Origin: Scandinavium manionii
Lineage (GTDB): Bacteria; Pseudomonadota; Gammaproteobacteria; Enterobacterales; Enterobacteriaceae
Assembly (NCBI RefSeq): GCF_024764775.1
Contig: NZ_JALIGC010000036.1
Coordinates: 186,001-250,000, forward strand
Reading direction: 5' to 3'
Length of the DNA: 64,000 nucleotides
Under the pieces are notes generated by a model, which ran no database searches, was not told the DNA's origin, and saw only the letters and a list, made by a program, of their open reading frames with translations. The position numbers and the translations under genes were made by a program. How positions within the stretch are numbered: the stretch's first letter is position 1; each line of letters opens with the position of its first letter. This document shows, piece by piece, positions 36,751 through 47,602 of this stretch.

Positions 36751-36858
36751 CGGCCTCTGAAGGGAAAATGGCCGGCGATGTACGCCGAGCGGCTTAGGTT
36801 GGCTGACAGCCCGGAGGAATATCCGGGCTGGATAATTGCCAATAAAAAAGGGAAGGGG

Positions 36859-37320
36859 TTAATAAGACTTGGTTTCAATTTTACCATCGTCAGATATTCG
36901 ATATGTGAGGCCATTTCCTGTTTGGAAATCGACTACGCCGGGTACATGAATCTCGATCTCAAGAACAATATTTTTTTGAACACACCTTTTATCTGACTTA
37001 ATACTATCGAAGCAATACAGATCCTCCTGAGGATAGTCCTCAAGCCTAAAGAAACCTCCAGCAGCATCAATCACATCAATACTCGTTGTCAGCTCAGTTA
37101 TAATCCCATAATGCTTTTTTATTTCATTTTCATGATTCAAAAACCAGTTTATACGATCTTTGTCAGTCAGAGGGAAATGGTCTACAACAATGACAGGTGA
37201 GCGCCAGTCAGCCTCGACATACAGAATACTAACGGGCCGTAATGTCCATAAATTATACCCTGCAATACAGAATATAACTGCACTTACCAGAAACACTGTT
37301 GTTCGCCATTTTCTTTTCAT
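36859..37320 (-). CDS. DUF943 family protein
   Basis: The 153-residue protein has one N-terminal membrane segment (about residues 9-25) and a mostly periplasmic remainder with VDHFPLTDKDRINWFLNHE, a hallmark of the enterobacterial DUF943 family. Function is unknown. It overlaps the DUF3289 gene by 4 bases (ATGA), so the two are co-translated. Both genes are visibly richer in A+T than their neighbours, a sign of transfer. Similar pairs occur near secretion or contact-dependent loci, but none is visible here. Confidence 0.75.
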   Translation of the reverse strand: MKRKWRTTVFLVSAVIFCIAGYNLWTLRPVSILYVEADWRSPVIVVDHFPLTDKDRINWFLNHENEIKKHYGIITELTTSIDVIDAAGGFFRLEDYPQEDLYCFDSIKSDKRCVQKNIVLEIEIHVPGVVDFQTGNGLTYRISDDGKIETKSY

Positions 37321-38174
37321 ATATATTGGTTAACCATAACAATGGATTTAAAATTGGTAAAAAATGGTCTAAATGCAAAATCTCTGTGTCGTTGAAGAAA
37401 AAACCAGATCCGAAAAAAACGAAAATTTCGATATAAAGGATTGCGAATATCCACGACATCCAAACCAAAATGGTCCTGCCCTTCAAAGTAAAACCATGCA
37501 CTCCAGCCAGTGGCATATTTCTGAATACGAAGAAGCTTTATTCTTTGCGCACAAACATCATGTACAGTTATTCCTAAACCATTAAAACGATCTTGCGTAC
37601 GATTAAATTTTGGTAGTATTGATTTTCTTAACTCAAACTGGAGTTGATATTCCAGTGGCATATACGAACTGAGAGCATTACCAGTCAATGAATTGTTAAT
37701 GGTTTTTTTTATCACTGTTAATGAACTTTTAAACCCTGCCTCCAGAATGCATTTTTGATAAGCATCGTCCAGAGAAGAATCCGAATAAGGTGAACCCTTT
37801 CCATCCCTAAGGTGATCAATCATTTCACCAATAAGATGCGAATACTTACCCCAAAAAGAAAACATCCCGGAAAGTTCTTTCATCTCATCAAATAAAATAT
37901 GTGCGCACTCATTATGACCGATTTTTCGCCCCTGAACGGACTCAGAATAAAAGGGATTATGATACTGAGTGTCATATTCAGACTTTGGGTAGTCATAACA
38001 TATCAAGCGATAAGGGTCGACTCTGGTCGAAATGTCATCCAGACCCAGTGCACGTAATTGTTGCTCATCCATATCACCGTACTGCATATCATCAGCCGAT
38101 ACATCATTAAATTGATGCATCGTTTCAAAAACAGTGCAAGGTAAATTCATTGATAAATACCAATTATTATTCAA
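37317..38174 (-). CDS. DUF3289 (YPO3983) family protein
   Basis: The 285-residue protein has conserved stretches FKSSLTVIKKTINNSL, RIQKYATGWSAWFYFEGQDH and a C-terminal aromatic block (FFRIWFFLQRHRDFAFRPFF) that I associate with DUF3289. No signal peptide is evident. Function is unknown; its upstream neighbour is fadH in divergent orientation. It is AT-rich and translationally coupled to the DUF943 gene. A 264-base overlapping frame (37253-37516) is a shadow, not a frameshifted continuation. Confidence 0.7.
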   Translation of the reverse strand: MNNNWYLSMNLPCTVFETMHQFNDVSADDMQYGDMDEQQLRALGLDDISTRVDPYRLICYDYPKSEYDTQYHNPFYSESVQGRKIGHNECAHILFDEMKELSGMFSFWGKYSHLIGEMIDHLRDGKGSPYSDSSLDDAYQKCILEAGFKSSLTVIKKTINNSLTGNALSSYMPLEYQLQFELRKSILPKFNRTQDRFNGLGITVHDVCAQRIKLLRIQKYATGWSAWFYFEGQDHFGLDVVDIRNPLYRNFRFFRIWFFLQRHRDFAFRPFFTNFKSIVMVNQYI

Positions 38175-38385
38175 TTACATTTCCCCCATGAATAAATATT
38201 CTCGATAATAAAATCACTGTAAAGAATTAATTTATTAAAAAAGCGCAACCGGCTCACACTCCTATTAACTTTGTCCTCAACGATCGGAATCCCTCTTTCC
38301 GTCACGATGCCCATCAGATCTTTGACCCCTATCACAATCGTCGCATGCCCCCTTTTCCCTTTTACGCCGTGAGCGCTAGATTAGT

Positions 38386-40454
<2,069 letters not shown>

Positions 40455-40486
40455 TGTGAATGGCTGACACCTCGCGTTTAAAGGTG

Positions 40487-40903
40487 TCAGTCGATAAACA
40501 TGGCGGGCGAAATGCCAAAGCGCTTCGCCAGCTTTTTCGCGTGCATCAACGTTAGCTTTCTTTTTCCGTTCAGGACACGAGAGACCATCGATTTACTGCC
40601 AATCTCCGGGAAATCGGAAAGGGTGAGGTTGTGCTGAGACATCAGGGTGCGGAGAACCGCAACGCCAATGGGGATTGCGTTCATGCGGGCAATGAAATCT
40701 GCCGTTTCAGGAAGCAAATTTTCATAGGCTGTTATGTGGTTACAGGCAGTATCCAACAAAGGGTTCGTAGGATCGTTAAGCAACAAATACTCCACGAACT
40801 CAAGCGCTTCTTCATACTGCTGAGGTGTATGGATTCCGGCCAGAAACGGGGCTGCCGCAGATAGCGCTTTTCCTGCTTTCAGGATGTCGGCAATCACCAT
40901 CAT
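40487..40903 (-). CDS. higA: Antitoxin HigA
   Basis: The 138-residue protein has a C-terminal Xre-type HTH (LTLSDFPEIGSKSMVSRVLN, about residues 94-113). It matches K-12 HigA in position and size. It neutralises HigB and represses the operon. It overlaps higB by 4 bases, with the toxin gene first, the usual order for hig systems. Confidence 0.93.
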   Translation of the reverse strand: MMVIADILKAGKALSAAAPFLAGIHTPQQYEEALEFVEYLLLNDPTNPLLDTACNHITAYENLLPETADFIARMNAIPIGVAVLRTLMSQHNLTLSDFPEIGSKSMVSRVLNGKRKLTLMHAKKLAKRFGISPAMFID

Positions 40904-41214
40904 TTTTTCCCCTTTGTACGGTGCATAGCTGTAAACATGTCATATTCCCGGTGCGTAAAAATGTGCCGGACATAAAATTTCTGGCTTTCAAAAAAGATGA
41001 GTGCGACCAAACGAAGCTCGTTATGCCCAAGGTTAAGCACGTAATACTTATCCAGATATTTAAAATTATCCAGCGATGGAAACAACGTTCTAAGGCTTTG
41101 CGGCGTTTTAAAATATCCTTTATGGATCATTCCGCCCAGCTCCAACAACTCCTGTTCATGCTGCGGAAATTTTTTTGCGGCATCCGTTAAAGCCTTAAAA
41201 GCGATTAAGTGCAT
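40900..41214 (-). CDS. higB: mRNA interferase toxin HigB
   Basis: The 104-residue RelE-fold protein (LGHNELRLVALIFFESQKFY, VRHIFTHREYD) matches K-12 HigB, a ribosome-dependent endoribonuclease. Conserved basic and His residues of the active-site region are present in the C-terminal half. It is the first gene of the higBA operon and follows the large palindrome at 41251-41283 by 37 bases. Confidence 0.93.
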   Translation of the reverse strand: MHLIAFKALTDAAKKFPQHEQELLELGGMIHKGYFKTPQSLRTLFPSLDNFKYLDKYYVLNLGHNELRLVALIFFESQKFYVRHIFTHREYDMFTAMHRTKGKK

Positions 41215-41250
41215 TCTTCATCACATCCGTTGACGAATTGAGTAAAGAGT

Positions 41251-41283
41251 AACCACAAGTTGCCATAATGGCAACTTGTGGTT
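41251..41283. promoter_or_regulatory. Perfect 33-bp palindrome, probable HigA operator
   Basis: Arms AACCACAAGTTGCCAT and its exact reverse complement are separated by a single A. The centre CATAATG can serve as a -10 box on either strand. It lies just upstream of higB; autorepression by the antitoxin complex is the obvious reading. Confidence 0.6.
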
Positions 41284-41384
41284 GCCTAAAAGATGCGCCT
41301 AACGTAAGCCTGCGGGTGGGTGGGTTACCAGCGAATTTGCAGAAAGTCGCGAGAGAATTTGAGGTTTTGCGAGAGTGCTTCAGG

Positions 41385-41413
41385 AAAAACCCGACAGCCG
41401 TGCGGCTATCGGG
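41385..41413 (-). terminator. Intrinsic terminator of rlmG
   Basis: On the minus strand CCCGATAGCCG-CAC-GGCTGTCGGG forms a stem with one mismatch followed by TTTTT, 17 bases after the rlmG stop. Confidence 0.8.
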
Positions 41414-41430
41414 CTATAGGTGTGTCGCGT

Positions 41431-42567
41431 CTAGCGATTACGCCCTAACTTCACCGCTTTGAGGATCACAAACTTCTGATTAGTGGCGACGGTAGTGCAG
41501 TTGCCAAAAATCTTCTTCAGTTTATGGAAATAGTCGAGGTGACGGTTGGCCACAATCACCAGCTCGCCGTTGATTTTCAGACAACGACGCGCGTGGTGGA
41601 ACATTTCCCAGGCGATGTTATCGGTCAGCGCGTGCTGCTGGTGGAACGGCGGGTTGCACAGAATTGCGTTGAAGCGGAACGGCTCGACGCCCGACAGCGC
41701 GTTGTTGATCATGAACTCGCAGCGGTCCAACGCTTCCGGCATGTTGCTTTCGACGTTCAAACGGCTTGAAGAAACCGCCATCGGCGATTCATCGACAAAC
41801 ACGACGTTTGCCAGTGGATTACGCTCCAGCAGACTCAGGCCAACGACACCGTTACCGCAGCCGAGGTCGACAATTTCGCCTTCCAGATCTTTCGGCAAAT
41901 GCTCCATAAAGAAGCGCGCGCCGATGTCCAGCCCGGTACGGGAGAAAACATTCGCGTGGTTATGAATGGTCCAGTTGGTGCCTTCCAACGGCCAGCTGAG
42001 TACCTGCGGGACGTCTGCCAGCGCTGGCGCGCTGAAGGTGCAGTTAATCAGACGCGCTTTCTTCCACGCCAGGGTGGTGGTGGTCGGGCCGAGGATTTTT
42101 TCGAACAACTCCAGCGTGGAGTTGTGTACGTCACGCGCCTTCGCCCCGCCGATAATACGGGTTTCCGGGGTCACCACTTCGCGCAATGCACGCAGTTGCT
42201 GTTCCAGCAGTGCCAGCGTTTTTGGGATTTTAATCAGCACAACGGCCGGCGCCGGCGGGTATTCCCCGGTGCTGTCGCGGAACGTGACGCTGTTTTCTGC
42301 GATATCGTTGTGGCGCAGGTTTTCGCGGGTCGCGAGCTCGCTTAAGTACGAGTCGCCGATGCTGTACGGCTGGTGCGCCGCCAGCGCACAGGCCAGCGCG
42401 CCGAAGGTATCGTTAAAGACGAGAACCGGGCCGCTGATGTCGGTGCCGTCCAACTGTTGCAGCAGATACTCGTCTGCCGCTTCCCACGCTTGCAGTGGGC
42501 TAACGTCGTCCGTTTCCGGGAAACGTTTTAGTGTCAGTGAACGAAAACCGTTGTCTGATTGGCTCAT
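41431..42567 (-). CDS. rlmG: 23S rRNA m2G1835 methyltransferase RlmG
   Basis: The 378-residue protein has an N-terminal inactive MTase-like domain and a C-terminal SAM-dependent methyltransferase with VDLGCGNGVVG (motif I) and the guanine-N2 motif ILCNPPFH (NPPF). It methylates G1835 of 23S rRNA. Position between higBA and ygjP is as in K-12. Confidence 0.95.
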   Translation of the reverse strand: MSQSDNGFRSLTLKRFPETDDVSPLQAWEAADEYLLQQLDGTDISGPVLVFNDTFGALACALAAHQPYSIGDSYLSELATRENLRHNDIAENSVTFRDSTGEYPPAPAVVLIKIPKTLALLEQQLRALREVVTPETRIIGGAKARDVHNSTLELFEKILGPTTTTLAWKKARLINCTFSAPALADVPQVLSWPLEGTNWTIHNHANVFSRTGLDIGARFFMEHLPKDLEGEIVDLGCGNGVVGLSLLERNPLANVVFVDESPMAVSSSRLNVESNMPEALDRCEFMINNALSGVEPFRFNAILCNPPFHQQHALTDNIAWEMFHHARRCLKINGELVIVANRHLDYFHKLKKIFGNCTTVATNQKFVILKAVKLGRNR

Positions 42568-42651
42568 CGGCCCTCCTGGATGGTAAAATTCGGTGATATC
42601 CCCTGATTGGGGGCGTGAGTATACCTTTTTTTCGTGGAATTCGAGACAAGC

Positions 42652-43152
42652 ATGAGCGAACTGACGTATTTAAGCGGTTATCCCGAGCATCTTCTTAGCC
42701 AGGTTCGCACCCTTATTGCCGAACAACGTCTCGGCGAAGTGCTGGAAAAGCGCTATCCCGATACCCACGGCATCACTAACGATAAGGCGTTGTGGGAATT
42801 CACGCAAAGCCTGAAAAACCGCTATATGCGCAGCGCGCCGCCGATCAATAAAGTGGCGTTCGACAACAAAATTCATGTGCTGAATAACGCCCTTGGGCTG
42901 CACACCGCGATTTCCCGCATTCAGGGCGGCAAGCTCAAAGCCAAAGCGGAAATTCGCGTCGCCACCGTTTTTCGCCAGTCGCCGGAAGCCTTTTTGCGGA
43001 TGATCGTGGTCCATGAACTGGCGCATCTGAAAGAAAAAGATCACAACAAAGCGTTCTATCAGCTCTGCTGTCATATGGAGCCGCAGTACCACCAGCTGGA
43101 GTTTGATACCCGTCTGTGGCTGACGCAACTTTCGCTGCCGGGTTCTGCGTAA
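42652..43152 (+). CDS. ygjP: YgjP zinc metallohydrolase (DUF45 family)
   Basis: I chose the ATG at 42652 (166 residues) rather than a GTG 18 bases upstream, because it gives the K-12-like start MSELTYL. The zincin motif HELAH (121-125) with His131 in HNKAF gives a full HExxH...H site. YgjP is reported as a pyrophosphatase acting on UTP; the family is also called SprT-like or M48-like. Confidence 0.9.
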   Translation: MSELTYLSGYPEHLLSQVRTLIAEQRLGEVLEKRYPDTHGITNDKALWEFTQSLKNRYMRSAPPINKVAFDNKIHVLNNALGLHTAISRIQGGKLKAKAEIRVATVFRQSPEAFLRMIVVHELAHLKEKDHNKAFYQLCCHMEPQYHQLEFDTRLWLTQLSLPGSA

Positions 43153-43224
43153 GCGCGCACTGGTTTTGTCATCATGGCGTGCTAAAGTGGCAAAAGGCCC
43201 CTTTTTCGGAGTACGTCAATTCTC

Positions 43225-44223
43225 ATGATACGTTTCGCAGTCATTGGCACAAACTGGATCACCCGCCAGTTTGTCGATGCCGCCCATGAAACCGGCAAAT
43301 ACAAACTCACCGCCGTTTATTCCCGCAGTCTCGAGCAGGCCCAGGGCTTCGCCAGCGATTATATGGTTGAACATCTCTTTACCTCTCTCGATGAGATGGC
43401 GCAAAGCGATGCCATTGATGCGGTGTATATCGCCAGCCCAAACTCCCTGCACTTCCCGCAAACCCAACTGTTTCTCAGCCACAAAAAGCATGTGATTTGC
43501 GAGAAGCCGCTGGCGTCAAATATCGCGGAAGTGGAAGCGGCTATCGCCCTGGCGCGTGAAAACCAGGTGGTACTATTCGAAGCGTTCAAGACCGCCAGCC
43601 TGCCGAATTTCCTGCAGTTACAGCAGTCGCTCGGCAAAGTGGGCAAAGTGCGTAAAGCACTTATCAACTACTGCCAGTACTCTTCGCGCTATCAGCGCTA
43701 TCTCGACGGTGAAAACCCGAACACCTTTAATCCGGCGTTCTCGAACGGTTCGATTATGGATATCGGTTTCTACTGCCTCGCCTCGGCCGTTGCCCTGTGG
43801 GGCGAACCGCACGGCGTTCACGCCAGCGCCACATTGCTGGACAGCGGCGTCGATGCGCATGGCGTGGTCGTGCTGGATTACGGTGATTTCAGCGTGACCC
43901 TGCAACACTCCAAAGTGAGCGATTCGGTGCTGCCGAGCGAAATCCAGGGCGAAGAAGGCTCACTGGTTATCGAGAAAATCTCCGAGTGCCAGAAAGTTTC
44001 GTTCGTGCCACGCGGCGGCAAAGCGCAGGATCTGACTCAGCCGCAGCATATCAACACCATGCTGTACGAGGCGGAGCTGTTTGCGCGTCTGGTCGAAGAG
44101 AATGAAGTGAATCATCCGGGGCTGGCGGTGAGCCGCACCACTTCAAAGCTCGCCACCGAAATTCGTCGCCAGACGGGCGTCGTGTTCCCGGCGGACGGAG
44201 TGAACGAAACGCTTCCCGCGTAA
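43225..44223 (+). CDS. ygjR: Gfo/Idh/MocA-family NAD(P)-dependent oxidoreductase YgjR
   Basis: The 332-residue protein has an N-terminal Rossmann fold (IRFAVIGTNWITRQF, with CEKPLASN at about residues 93-100) and a C-terminal Gfo/Idh domain. It matches K-12 YgjR in position and length. Substrate unknown; family members oxidise sugars or inositols. No obvious operon partner. Confidence 0.92.
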   Translation: MIRFAVIGTNWITRQFVDAAHETGKYKLTAVYSRSLEQAQGFASDYMVEHLFTSLDEMAQSDAIDAVYIASPNSLHFPQTQLFLSHKKHVICEKPLASNIAEVEAAIALARENQVVLFEAFKTASLPNFLQLQQSLGKVGKVRKALINYCQYSSRYQRYLDGENPNTFNPAFSNGSIMDIGFYCLASAVALWGEPHGVHASATLLDSGVDAHGVVVLDYGDFSVTLQHSKVSDSVLPSEIQGEEGSLVIEKISECQKVSFVPRGGKAQDLTQPQHINTMLYEAELFARLVEENEVNHPGLAVSRTTSKLATEIRRQTGVVFPADGVNETLPA

Positions 44224-44287
44224 AGCTGTGTAAAACAGAGGTTATGGGCCATTGACGCCATCAATGGCCTGTAATATTTTGTCACAC

Positions 44288-44425
44288 GCAAAGGGGAGTA
44301 ACTTGTTTGCCGGTGGATCGTCATGACGATGCGAAAGCATCCGGTTGCCGGGCAACAGAAAAGAAATTTACTGTAGATTTCTTTTTTGTTGTAAGTGAGA
44401 CCTTGCCGAAAGGCGAGGTCCGAGC
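44288..44425 (+). ncRNA. sraF: yybP-ykoY manganese riboswitch (PRE/SraF element) in the alx leader
   Basis: AAAGGGGAGTAAC at the 5' end, an internal GCCGG/CCGGC-rich arm and the 3' element GAGACCTTGCCGAAAGGCGAGGTC are the landmarks of the yybP-ykoY fold. K-12 alx has the same leader, first described as a pH-responsive element and later as a Mn-binding riboswitch. It ends about 12 bases before the terminator hairpin. Confidence 0.85.
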
Positions 44426-44437
44426 AAAAAATCCTGC

Positions 44438-44475
44438 AACGGCTATCGTCTTTTGGACGTTAGCCGTTTTTTTTT
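44438..44475 (+). terminator. Riboswitch-linked hairpin upstream of alx
   Basis: AACGGCTA and TAGCCGTT form a stem with a 15-base loop followed by nine T residues, 16 bases before the alx ATG. It has all the parts of an intrinsic terminator and overlaps the alx translation start region. Confidence 0.8.
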
Positions 44476-44491
44476 GCTTATGGGATAGATT

Positions 44492-45460
44492 ATGAATACT
44501 GTTGGAACACCGTTACTTTGGGGCGGATTTGCTGTTGTGGTCGTCATTATGTTGGCGATCGATCTGCTGTTACAAGGGCGGCGCGGCGCACAAACCATGA
44601 CCATGAAACAGGCGGCGACCTGGTCGCTGGTATGGGTCACTCTGTCGCTGCTGTTTAACCTCGCTTTCTGGTGGTACCTCGCTCAAACCCAAGGCCGCGC
44701 GGTTGCTGACCCGCAGGCGATGGCGTTCCTTACCGGTTATTTGATTGAGAAAGCGCTGGCGGTCGATAACGTCTTCGTCTGGCTGATGCTGTTTAGCTAC
44801 TTTGCAGTGCCGCCTGCGTTGCAGCGTCGGGTGCTGATTTACGGCGTACTGGGCGCGATTGTGCTGCGTACTATCATGATCTTCACCGGAAGCTGGCTGA
44901 TTTCCCAGTTCGAATGGCTGCTGTACGTGTTCGGTGCGTTCCTGTTGTTCACCGGAGTGAAAATGGCGCTGGCGAAGGAAGACGACGCAGGCATTGGCGA
45001 CAAGCCGCTGGTGCGCTGGATCCGCAGCCATCTGCGCATGACCGATAACATCGAGAACGAACACTTCTTCGTTCGCAAAAACGGCCTGCTGTTCGCTACG
45101 CCACTGCTGCTGGTGCTGATCCTCGTCGAACTGAGCGATGTGATTTTCGCGGTAGACAGCATTCCGGCTATCTTCGCGGTGACCACTGACCCGTTCATTG
45201 TGCTGACCTCGAACCTGTTCGCAATCCTTGGCCTGCGTGCGATGTACTTCCTGTTGGCAGGCGTGGCGGAGCGCTTCTCGATGCTGAAGTACGGCCTGTC
45301 GATTATCCTGGTATTTATCGGCATCAAGATGCTGCTCATCGACCTCTACCACATCCCAATCGCGATTTCGCTGGGTGTGGTGTTCGGTATTCTGGTGCTA
45401 ACGCTACTGATTAACATGTGGGTCAACCACCAGCACGACAAAAAGAATATCGCTAATTAA
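44492..45460 (+). CDS. alx: TerC-family membrane protein Alx
   Basis: The 322-residue protein with about nine membrane helices has the TerC acidic motifs EKALAVDNVF (about residues 86-95) and VELSDVIFAVDSIPA. K-12 Alx is a putative manganese exporter induced by alkali and Mn through its leader. Monocistronic: strong terminator follows. Confidence 0.95.
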   Translation: MNTVGTPLLWGGFAVVVVIMLAIDLLLQGRRGAQTMTMKQAATWSLVWVTLSLLFNLAFWWYLAQTQGRAVADPQAMAFLTGYLIEKALAVDNVFVWLMLFSYFAVPPALQRRVLIYGVLGAIVLRTIMIFTGSWLISQFEWLLYVFGAFLLFTGVKMALAKEDDAGIGDKPLVRWIRSHLRMTDNIENEHFFVRKNGLLFATPLLLVLILVELSDVIFAVDSIPAIFAVTTDPFIVLTSNLFAILGLRAMYFLLAGVAERFSMLKYGLSIILVFIGIKMLLIDLYHIPIAISLGVVFGILVLTLLINMWVNHQHDKKNIAN

Positions 45461-45478
45461 GCCCTAACTATGTCAGGT

Positions 45479-45505
45479 GGCCCGATTTACTCGGGCCGTT
45501 TTTTT
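45479..45505 (+). terminator. Intrinsic terminator of alx
   Basis: GGCCCGA-TTTAC-TCGGGCC followed by G and seven T residues, 18 bases after the alx stop. Confidence 0.88.
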
Positions 45506-45693
45506 GTGGTTTATGTCAATGAAATGTTAAATGTCAGTTAAAAAATAAGATCCACCCGAAATATTCAGTAGGTTCCCCTTCCCCGAAGCCAGAACATCCT
45601 TATACTCATCCATGCAAACATTTGTTACATCCTGTCAAATGCGACCAAAGAGCCGCCGGGATGGAACCACATTACGACTGAAGGAAAAGTAAA

Positions 45694-46938
45694 ATGACTA
45701 CGCAACGCCCCTCTGGCTTGCTTCAGCGTCTCGCTGAAGGCAGCCTCGTAAAACAAATTCTGGTGGGTCTGGTTCTGGGTATTCTGCTGGCCTGGGTTTC
45801 TAAGCCTGCTGCGGAAGCCGTGGGCCTGTTCGGGACGCTGTTCGTCGGCGCATTGAAAGCCGTGGCCCCGGTGCTGGTTCTGATGCTGGTTATGGCGTCT
45901 ATCGCTAATCACCAGCACGGTCAGAAAACCAGTATTCGCCCAATCCTGTTCCTGTATCTGCTGGGTACTTTTGCCGCCGCGCTGACCGCAGTGCTGTTCA
46001 GCTTCGTGTTTCCGTCCACCCTGCACCTGAGCACCGGCGCGACCGATATCACGCCGCCGTCTGGTATTGTTGAAGTGCTTCGCGGCCTGCTGATGAGCAT
46101 GGTGGCCAACCCGATTGACGCGCTGCTGAACGCCAACTACATCGGTATTCTGGTGTGGGCCGTGGGCCTGGGCTTCGCGCTGCGTCACGGCAATGAAACC
46201 ACTAAAAACCTGGTTAACGACGTATCCAACGCGGTCACCTTTATGGTGAAAGTGGTGATTCGCTTTGCGCCGCTCGGGATTTTCGGTCTGGTTGCGTCTA
46301 CGCTGGCAAGCACCGGTTTCGAAACGCTGTGGGGTTACGCCCGACTGCTGGTCGTGCTGATTGGCTGTATGCTGCTGGTGGCGCTGGTGATTAACCCGCT
46401 GTTGGTGTTCTGGAAGATTCGCCGTAACCCGTATCCGTTGGTACTGATGTGCCTGCGTGAAAGCGGCGTCTATGCCTTCTTTACCCGCAGCTCTGCCGCC
46501 AACATTCCGGTGAACATGGCGCTGGCTGAGAAGCTGAATCTGGATCGCGATACCTATTCGGTGTCGATTCCGCTGGGTGCGACCATCAATATGGCAGGCG
46601 CGGCGATCACCATTACCGTGCTGACGCTGGCGGCGGTGAATACGCTGGGTATTCCGGTTGACCTGCCAACGGCGCTGCTGCTGAGTGTGGTTGCGGCCTT
46701 GTGTGCCTGTGGCGCATCGGGAGTGGCGGGGGGTTCTCTGCTGTTGATCCCACTGGCGTGCAACATGTTCGGCATCCCGAACGATGTGGCGATGCAGGTT
46801 GTAGCCGTCGGCTTTATCATCGGCGTACTGCAGGATTCCTGCGAAACGGCGCTGAACTCGTCCACCGACGTGCTGTTCACCGCCGCGGCCTGTATGGCTG
46901 ACGACGAGCGTCTGGCAAAAGACGGATTGCGCGGTTAA
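45694..46938 (+). CDS. sstT: Na+/serine-threonine symporter SstT
   Basis: The 414-residue length equals K-12 SstT. DAACS (glutamate-transporter) fold with the serine-rich reentrant loop TRSSAANIPVN (about residues 269-279), the substrate motif NMAGAAITIT and the C-terminal reentrant loop. GAAGGAAAAG precedes the ATG. It takes up serine and threonine with sodium. Confidence 0.96.
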   Translation: MTTQRPSGLLQRLAEGSLVKQILVGLVLGILLAWVSKPAAEAVGLFGTLFVGALKAVAPVLVLMLVMASIANHQHGQKTSIRPILFLYLLGTFAAALTAVLFSFVFPSTLHLSTGATDITPPSGIVEVLRGLLMSMVANPIDALLNANYIGILVWAVGLGFALRHGNETTKNLVNDVSNAVTFMVKVVIRFAPLGIFGLVASTLASTGFETLWGYARLLVVLIGCMLLVALVINPLLVFWKIRRNPYPLVLMCLRESGVYAFFTRSSAANIPVNMALAEKLNLDRDTYSVSIPLGATINMAGAAITITVLTLAAVNTLGIPVDLPTALLLSVVAALCACGASGVAGGSLLLIPLACNMFGIPNDVAMQVVAVGFIIGVLQDSCETALNSSTDVLFTAAACMADDERLAKDGLRG

Positions 46939-46952
46939 TCCTCTGCTATTCC

Positions 46953-46980
46953 AGCCCTTCTGCTAACGAGTGGAAGGGCT
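46953..46980. terminator. Shared terminator of sstT and ygjV
   Basis: AGCCCTTC and GAAGGGCT pair around a 12-base loop that contains the ygjV stop; T residues follow on the plus strand. It ends the convergent sstT and ygjV transcripts. Confidence 0.65.
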
Positions 46981-47529
46981 TTCCTCCTGCAATTCTGTCT
47001 GTAATGTTGTTTCTACTTTAAACGGATCGATGCCACGCTTTTGCATTCGCCAAAAACGAATGATGTTCAGCCCGTTCATCACCAGAAAACTCCCCTCAAT
47101 CAGCGTGCCACCGATAGAACCGAGCCAGAAGTTATGCGCCACCCAGCAGGCCGTTGAGCACCAGATGATGCAGCGCATCGTCAGGCCCTGACAGCGAAAC
47201 AACGCCCAGGTGCTGACCAGCGTACCGGCGACGGGCAGCAGTTCCATTGGATGATGAAACTTAGCCAGACCAATCCCGGCGGTCAGCACGATAAATAGCG
47301 TCATGACCCACAGGCTGCGGGTGCGCAGGGTGATCAGCGTTCGGATGGCGTTCAGCATGGCGCTGGAGCCCGCCGGAAACGCGCCCATCAGGAAGAAATG
47401 CACGCCGATAATGGCGCTATAGACGGAAAGCTGCTTTTTGAATCGGCGCTCATCGCGGTTGATAAACGTCGTGATACCTACCAGAAAGGCGATGACTCCA
47501 ACGCCCTGGGCTAGCCAATACGCGGTCAT
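46963..47529 (-). CDS. ygjV: Inner-membrane protein YgjV
   Basis: I chose the ATG at 47529, giving MTAYWLAQGVG as in K-12 and 188 residues. About five membrane helices, with conserved RDERRFKKQLS and LTLRTRSLW loops. Function unknown. Convergent with sstT, and their 3' ends share one hairpin. Confidence 0.92.
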   Translation of the reverse strand: MTAYWLAQGVGVIAFLVGITTFINRDERRFKKQLSVYSAIIGVHFFLMGAFPAGSSAMLNAIRTLITLRTRSLWVMTLFIVLTAGIGLAKFHHPMELLPVAGTLVSTWALFRCQGLTMRCIIWCSTACWVAHNFWLGSIGGTLIEGSFLVMNGLNIIRFWRMQKRGIDPFKVETTLQTELQEESPSTR

Positions 47530-47550
47530 GGTAAATCCTTTGGATGACAC

Positions 47551-47589
47551 AGAAAAAGAAACGGCGCTTCATTTATGAAACGCCGTTTT
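47551..47589 (-). terminator. Intrinsic terminator of the uxaCA operon
   Basis: AAAACGGCG and CGCCGTTT pair on the minus strand around a 14-base loop, followed by CTTTTTCT, 14 bases beyond the uxaA stop. Confidence 0.8.
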
Positions 47590-47602
47590 AGCTTAGCGAG
47601 GA

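Noticed and set aside
36751..36858. Possible small gene between the sugar ATPase and DUF943
   Set aside because: Only short frames without a good ribosome site; a 72-codon frame there runs into the antisense of DUF943.
37253..37516. Overlapping frame that might suggest a frameshift in the DUF3289 gene
   Set aside because: The main frame continues through a conserved C-terminal aromatic block to its own stop coupled with DUF943, so no frameshift is needed.
44570..45352. Minus-strand open frame of 260 codons
   Set aside because: Antisense to alx; biased in His, Gln and Glu, with no recognisable domain.
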